8,768 nt of DNA. Origin: DASQGA01 sp035535315. GTDB lineage: Bacteria; Actinomycetota; Thermoleophilia; Gaiellales; Gaiellaceae. The position numbers and the translations under genes were made by a program. The notes under the pieces are model-generated. The model was not told where the DNA came from. It worked only from the letters and a program-made list of their open reading frames with translations, and searched no databases. This document shows positions 5,757 to 8,768 of the stretch, in pieces. Within the stretch, counting starts at the first letter, position 1. Every line of letters starts with the position of its first letter. The stretch covers positions 1 through 8,768 of the forward strand of contig DATLQD010000096.1 of assembly GCA_035535315.1 (NCBI GenBank). The letters are read 5' to 3'.

Positions 5757-5762
5757 CGAGCG

Positions 5763-6635
5763 GTGGGCAAAGAGGGAACGTTCACGACGGCAGACGGGCT
5801 GGAGCTCGCCTATCTCGAGGTCGGGGACCCGGAGGGCTCGCCGGTCCTCTACCACCACGGCACACCGGGGAGCCGGCTCGAGCACCATCCGGACGAGGGG
5901 GTCTACCTCGACCGCGGAATCCGCTGGATCGCGTACGACCGCCCGGGATACGGGCGATCGAGGCGGGATCCCGATCGCCGGGTTGCCTCGGCGGCCACCT
6001 ATGCCGAGGCCCTGGCCGATCACCTCGACCTCGAGCGGTTCGGGCTCATGGGCGTCTCGGGCGGAGGGCCCCACACCCTCGCCTGCGCCGCGCTCCTCGC
6101 GAATCGCGTGACCCGGGCGGCCGTCCTCGTGGGTGCGGCGCCGTCAGACGACCCGGCCTTCGACTTCCTCGAGGGGATGGCCGAGGTGAACCTGGAGGAG
6201 TTCGGAGCCGCCGTCGAGGGTAAAGAGGCAATCACCGCTCTCCTCGACCCGCAGGTCGAGACGATCAGGAGCGAACCGGACGAGCTGCTCGACGCCATTG
6301 CCTCGGAGCTTCCTGCTCCCGACCAGGCTATGCTCGCCCGCCCCGAGGTCCGGGCGATAGTGCGGGACTCGTTCGTCGAGTCCGTCCGCCAAGGAAGCGG
6401 CGGCTGGGTCGACGACGACCTCGCTTTCGCGAAGGCCTGGGGTTTCGAGCTCGCGGACGTGCCGACCGAGGTGAGGCTCTGGCAAGGCGACCTGGACGTG
6501 CTCGTACCACGCTCCCATGCCGAATATCAGGCTGCACACCTCCCGCGGGCGGAATTCGAGCTCGTGCCGAATGCCGGTCACCTCCTCCTGGATCACTGGC
6601 CGGACGCGCTCGACTGGCTGCTCGGCGGCTCCTGA
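5763..6635 (+). CDS. Alpha/beta hydrolase
   Basis: This is a cytoplasmic alpha/beta-hydrolase-fold enzyme of 290 residues from GTG 5763, with no signal peptide or membrane segment. The oxyanion loop is YHHGTPGSR (30-38). The nucleophile elbow GVSGGG gives Ser99, WQGDLDVLVP gives the acid Asp245 and NAGHLLLDHW gives His273, so the triad is complete. Residues from about 135 to 225 form an acidic helical cap that would determine substrate. The GTG is chosen because similarity to the fold begins almost at once (FTTADGLELAYLEVGDP). The frame stays open back to 5670, but that would overlap the divergent gene and its promoter. It could be an esterase, an epoxide-hydrolase-like enzyme or a C-C hydrolase. 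The neighbours do not suggest a pathway, so I leave the substrate open. Confidence 0.88.
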   Translation: MGKEGTFTTADGLELAYLEVGDPEGSPVLYHHGTPGSRLEHHPDEGVYLDRGIRWIAYDRPGYGRSRRDPDRRVASAATYAEALADHLDLERFGLMGVSGGGPHTLACAALLANRVTRAAVLVGAAPSDDPAFDFLEGMAEVNLEEFGAAVEGKEAITALLDPQVETIRSEPDELLDAIASELPAPDQAMLARPEVRAIVRDSFVESVRQGSGGWVDDDLAFAKAWGFELADVPTEVRLWQGDLDVLVPRSHAEYQAAHLPRAEFELVPNAGHLLLDHWPDALDWLLGGS

Positions 6636-6644
6636 CGCCGCCGC

Positions 6645-6665
6645 TAGGCTCTGGTCAAGGAGGTG
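6645..6665 (+). promoter_or_regulatory. msrB -10 element and strong ribosome binding site
   Basis: TAGGCT at 6645-6650 is a plausible -10, but no clear -35 is visible. AAGGAGGTG at 6657-6665 is close to a full match to the 16S rRNA 3' end. Its AGGAGG core overlaps the GTG at 6663 but sits eight bases before the TTG at 6672, so the TTG is the better start for msrB. Confidence 0.6.
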
Positions 6666-6671
6666 GAGCGA

Positions 6672-7082
6672 TTGTCCAGCAAGGTGGAGAAGACCGACGA
6701 GGAATGGCGCCGCGAGCTGACGCCCGAGCAGTACCACGTACTGCGCGAGAAGGGAACGGAGCGGCCCTGGAGCGGCGAATACAACGACGTGAAGGAGGAG
6801 GGTGTCTTCAGGTGCGCCGCGTGCGGAGCTGAGCTCTTCCGGTCGGACGAGAAGTTCGAGTCCGGCTCGGGCTGGCCGAGCTTCTACGCGCCCGCCGACG
6901 AGGAGGCTGTCGAGACCGAGGAGGACCGGAGTCTGTTCATGCGGCGGACAGAGGTCGTGTGCGCCGCATGCAACTCGCACCTTGGCCACGTCTTCGACGA
7001 CGGGCCGCAGCCGACCGGGCAGCGGTACTGCATCAACTCGCTGGCGCTGAAGCTCGATCCGGAGGCCGAAGCCAAGAACTGA
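6672..7082 (+). CDS. msrB: Peptide-methionine (R)-S-oxide reductase MsrB
   Basis: MsrB reduces the R epimer of methionine sulfoxide in oxidised proteins, normally using thioredoxin. From TTG 6672 the product is 136 residues. It has the N-terminal WRRELTPEQYHVLREKGTE block (12-30), PWSGEY (32-37), a structural zinc site formed by CAAC (48-51) and CAAC (97-100), GSGWPSF (65-71), SHLGHVF (102-108) and the catalytic cysteine C120 in RYCINS. This is a complete stand-alone MsrB, not fused to MsrA. The catalytic Cys is present, so it is not a selenoprotein form. The start is decided by the strong Shine-Dalgarno; starting at GTG 6663 would put the SD over the start codon. It lies 36 bases after the hydrolase and may be transcribed from its own -10 as well as by read-through. 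Confidence 0.96.
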   Translation: MSSKVEKTDEEWRRELTPEQYHVLREKGTERPWSGEYNDVKEEGVFRCAACGAELFRSDEKFESGSGWPSFYAPADEEAVETEEDRSLFMRRTEVVCAACNSHLGHVFDDGPQPTGQRYCINSLALKLDPEAEAKN

Positions 7083-7161
7083 GATGGACGCGGCGTTCGC
7101 CCGCCTCCTGACCGTCCGTATCGACCTGGGGTCAGTCGGTTCCGGGGGCACGCCGACGGGG

Positions 7162-7198
7162 TAGACTCGCCGTGCCCGGTATCCACAAGGAACTGGAG
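7162..7198 (+). promoter_or_regulatory. Promoter -10 and ribosome binding site of the pantothenate operon
   Basis: TAGACT at 7162-7167 matches the -10 of the leftward operon in this window exactly. A start of transcription near 7173 would give a leader of about 30 bases. GGAG at 7195-7198 is five bases before the GTG at 7204 and is an adequate Shine-Dalgarno. No convincing -35 is visible. The rest of the gap (7083-7161) holds only a weak CTGACC/GGTCAG inverted repeat (7108-7135) with no T-run. Confidence 0.5.
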
Positions 7199-7203
7199 CC
7201 TCA

Positions 7204-7896
7204 GTGCGATTCGAAACCGTTTGTGTCGTCGGCGCCGGACGCGTCGGGAAGGCCGTGGCCGGAAGGCTCGCGGAGCGCATCCCGACGCGCGTCGCCGGCC
7301 GGGAGCTCCAGTGCGGCGATGCGGAGCTGATCCTTTTCTGCGTCCCCGACCGCGCGATCGTCGAGATCGCACGGCAAATCCCCGTTGGCCCCTGGGTCGC
7401 ACACACGAGCGGGGCCTGCAGTCTCGAGGCCCTGTCGCCGCACGCACGACGCTTCAGCCTCCACCCGCTCCAGACCTTCACGCTCGCGCGTGGCCCGGAG
7501 CAGCTCGACGGCGCCTGGGCGGCCGTTAGCGGCGCCGATACCGAGGCCGAGGCGGCCGGCTTCGAGTTGGCGCGGCTGCTCGGGCTCGAGCCATTCAACC
7601 TCGCGGACGAGCGCCGGCCGCTCTACCACGCCGGCGCCACAATGGCCGCAAGCTTTCTGGTGACGCTCCACTCGGCGGCCGCGGAGCTCTTTGCAGCGGC
7701 CGGGGCGCCGACGGCGGCGCTCGAGCCGCTCATGCGCCGGACGATCGAGAACGGGTTTGCACCCACCGGGCCGCACGTGCGAGGGGACTGGGCGACGGTC
7801 GAGGGCCATGTAGAGGCGATTCGCGAGCACAGGCCCGATCTCGAACCTCTCTATCGCCTCCTCAGCGAGGCGACTGCTGAGGCGGTCGCCTCGTGA
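7204..7896 (+). CDS. Rossmann-like / DUF2520 dehydrogenase, candidate ketopantoate reductase
   Basis: This 230-residue protein has an N-terminal NAD(P)-binding Rossmann fold (VCVVGAGRVGKAVAGRLA, GxGxxG at 10-15) and a C-terminal helical DUF2520-type domain. Family-typical segments are LILFCVPDRAI (42-52), HTSGACSLEAL (67-77), FSLHPLQTFT (84-93), YHAGATMAASFLVTL (141-155) and TGPHVRGDWATVEGHV (188-203). The fold resembles 6-phosphogluconate dehydrogenase/F420-dependent NADP reductase-like proteins. Its stop overlaps the panC start by four bases (GTGA), and panB follows, so it belongs to the pantothenate operon. Ketopantoate reduction is the step between PanB and PanC, and a Rossmann protein here is well placed to do it. 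A ketopantoate reductase of this general type, PanG, is known in some bacteria, but I recall this without being able to verify family membership. Family call secure, function inferred. Confidence 0.85.
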   Translation: MRFETVCVVGAGRVGKAVAGRLAERIPTRVAGRELQCGDAELILFCVPDRAIVEIARQIPVGPWVAHTSGACSLEALSPHARRFSLHPLQTFTLARGPEQLDGAWAAVSGADTEAEAAGFELARLLGLEPFNLADERRPLYHAGATMAASFLVTLHSAAAELFAAAGAPTAALEPLMRRTIENGFAPTGPHVRGDWATVEGHVEAIREHRPDLEPLYRLLSEATAEAVAS

Positions 7897-8708
7897 GGAG
7901 GGCGCGGACGATCTCGGGCCTTCGAGCGGCGCTCGAGCCCGAGCGAGGCCGTGGCCGGATCGGGCTCGTCCCCACCATGGGCGCCCTGCATCGCGGCCAT
8001 CTCGAGCTCCTGGCTGCGGCCCGCCGCGAGTGTGACGCAGTCGTCGTCAGCATCTTCGTGAACCCGTCGCAGTTCGACGATCCAGAAGACCTCGCCGATT
8101 ACGCACCAGACCTGGAGGCCGACGCGCTCGCCGCAGAACGCGCTGGGGTCGATGTCCTGTTCGTCCCGTCCGTCGAGGACATGTATCCCGAAGGTTTCCA
8201 GACCTGGGTCGAGGTCGAGGAGCTCTCACGGGGTCTCGAGGGTGACGCGCGGCCCGGCCACTTTCGCGGCGTCGCAACGGTCTGTCTGAAGCTCTTCAAC
8301 ATCGTTCGCCCGGCGCGGGCCTATTTCGGCGAGAAGGACGCGCAGCAGGCGGCGATCGTGGAGCGGCTCGTGCGTGACCTGAACCTGGAGCTCGAAATTC
8401 GTGTGATCCCCACTGTTCGCGATATGGACAATCTCGCTCTGAGCTCGCGGAACACGCGCCTTTCCGCGGAGGAGCGGCATGCTGCCCGGGCCCTTCCCCG
8501 GGCGCTCTTCTCCGCCCAACTGGCCCACCGCCGCGGAGACGACGCTGTCGCCGCGGCACGTGCGGCCCTGGCCGAGGAGCCGCTCCTCGAGCCGGAATAC
8601 ATCGAAGTGGCACGCTTCGAAGCCCGACCGATTCTCGCCGCCGCCGTCCGCGTCGGACGCGTCCGGCTGATCGACAACGTCCCTCTGGAAGGAGCAGTGC
8701 ATGAGTAG
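7893..8708 (+). CDS. panC: Pantothenate synthetase PanC (pantoate--beta-alanine ligase)
   Basis: PanC condenses pantoate with beta-alanine using ATP, through a pantoyl-adenylate, to give pantothenate, the precursor of coenzyme A. The 271-residue product has the HIGH-like block PTMGALHRGHLELL (27-40), SIFVNPSQF (53-61), the pantoate-site GHFRGVATV (122-130), YFGEKDAQQ (144-152) and the KMSKS-like LSSRNTRL (183-190). One local deviation is DMDNLALSSRN where family members usually have a glycine (xxDGLALSSRN). The length is slightly short but within family range, and the C-terminal domain (RVGRVRLIDN) is intact. The start is GTG 7893, overlapping the upstream stop by four bases. An in-frame ATG further in would delete the nucleotide-binding strand. 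Confidence 0.97.
   Translation: MRRARTISGLRAALEPERGRGRIGLVPTMGALHRGHLELLAAARRECDAVVVSIFVNPSQFDDPEDLADYAPDLEADALAAERAGVDVLFVPSVEDMYPEGFQTWVEVEELSRGLEGDARPGHFRGVATVCLKLFNIVRPARAYFGEKDAQQAAIVERLVRDLNLELEIRVIPTVRDMDNLALSSRNTRLSAEERHAARALPRALFSAQLAHRRGDDAVAAARAALAEEPLLEPEYIEVARFEARPILAAAVRVGRVRLIDNVPLEGAVHE
8687..8694 (+). promoter_or_regulatory. panB: panB ribosome binding site
   Basis: GGAAGGAG lies inside the panC 3' end, six bases before the panB ATG at 8701. It fixes the panB start and shows that panB has independent initiation as well as coupling to panC. Confidence 0.75.
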
Positions 8709-8768
8709 CCGACCACCCACCGCTGGAAAGCTCCCGCTCACCGAGCTTCGCGAGATGAAGCAGCGCGG
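8701..8768 (+). CDS. panB: 3-methyl-2-oxobutanoate hydroxymethyltransferase PanB, N-terminal fragment
   Basis: Only the first 22 codons are in the window. The ATG at 8701 overlaps panC by eight bases (ATGAGTAG) and has a good Shine-Dalgarno. The peptide begins MSSRPPTAGKLPLTELREMK, and the LTELREMKQR segment fits the region just before the conserved GEKIVMVTAYD of PanB. PanB adds a hydroxymethyl group from methylenetetrahydrofolate to ketoisovalerate, giving ketopantoate. The call rests on this short match and on the operon position after panC. An unrelated gene is possible but unlikely. Confidence 0.75.
   Translation, partial: MSSRPPTAGKLPLTELREMKQR

Noticed and set aside
5670..5762. 31-residue N-terminal extension of the alpha/beta hydrolase
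   Set aside because: It would overlap the divergent zinc-ribbon start and both promoters, and the extension has no fold-related sequence.
7108..7135. CTGACC/GGTCAG inverted repeat after msrB as a terminator
   Set aside because: The stem is only six pairs with a long loop and no T-run; not enough to call a terminator.
6144..7598. Minus-strand open frame of 484 codons
   Set aside because: It runs antisense across the hydrolase, msrB and the DUF2520 gene, has no recognisable motif, and would contradict three well-supported plus-strand genes.
1..8768. Defence system, prophage, insertion sequence, CRISPR or tRNA/rRNA genes
   Set aside because: No transposase, integrase, nuclease-defence or phage-like proteins, no direct-repeat arrays and no RNA gene signatures were seen on either strand; gene content is housekeeping plus one hydrolase and one protease.

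Overview
This window is a dense, high-GC stretch of bacterial chromosome, by eye about two thirds G+C or more, with strong GC preference at third codon positions and frequent GTG and TTG starts. Together with the gene content this suggests an actinobacterium. A deep-branching group such as the Thermoleophilia would fit, but that is an inference from style and not from any marker gene. I see no mobile elements, CRISPR arrays, rRNA or tRNA genes. There is no gene-free stretch above 300 bases.

Left part (1 to about 5676, all on the minus strand): one probable operon read right to left. Its order is an FmdB-type zinc-ribbon protein, a family 4 (Fe-S) uracil-DNA glycosylase, tsaE, tsaB, a possible 47-codon small ORF, rimI, tsaD, and a secreted subtilisin-like protease that runs off the left edge. 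TsaE, TsaB and TsaD are three of the four bacterial proteins that make N6-threonylcarbamoyladenosine (t6A) at position 37 of ANN-decoding tRNAs; the fourth, TsaC/Sua5, is not in the window. RimI, an N-terminal acetyltransferase, commonly sits between tsaB and tsaD. Most junctions overlap by a few bases (7 for tsaE-tsaB, 4 for rimI-tsaD, 23 for tsaD-protease), which points to translational coupling.

Centre (5677 to 5762): a short divergent promoter region. A recognisable -35/-10 pair drives the zinc-ribbon gene leftwards. An extended -10 drives an alpha/beta hydrolase rightwards. Both would give leaderless or nearly leaderless mRNAs. An imperfect palindrome covers the leftward -35.

Right part (5763 to 8768, plus strand): an alpha/beta hydrolase, methionine sulfoxide reductase B (msrB) with its own -10 and a very strong ribosome binding site, and then a pantothenate operon. 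The operon consists of a Rossmann/DUF2520 dehydrogenase-like gene, panC, and the first 22 codons of panB, all overlapping. The DUF2520 protein is a good candidate for the ketopantoate reductase that links the PanB and PanC reactions.

Most of the window is housekeeping, and I did not find a clearly new multi-gene system. The points most worth a second look are a C-terminal sliding-clamp-type motif (QLGLF) on the uracil-DNA glycosylase, the coupled small ORF and strong hairpins between tsaB and rimI, the DUF2520 gene at the head of the pan operon, and the protease translationally coupled to tsaD.
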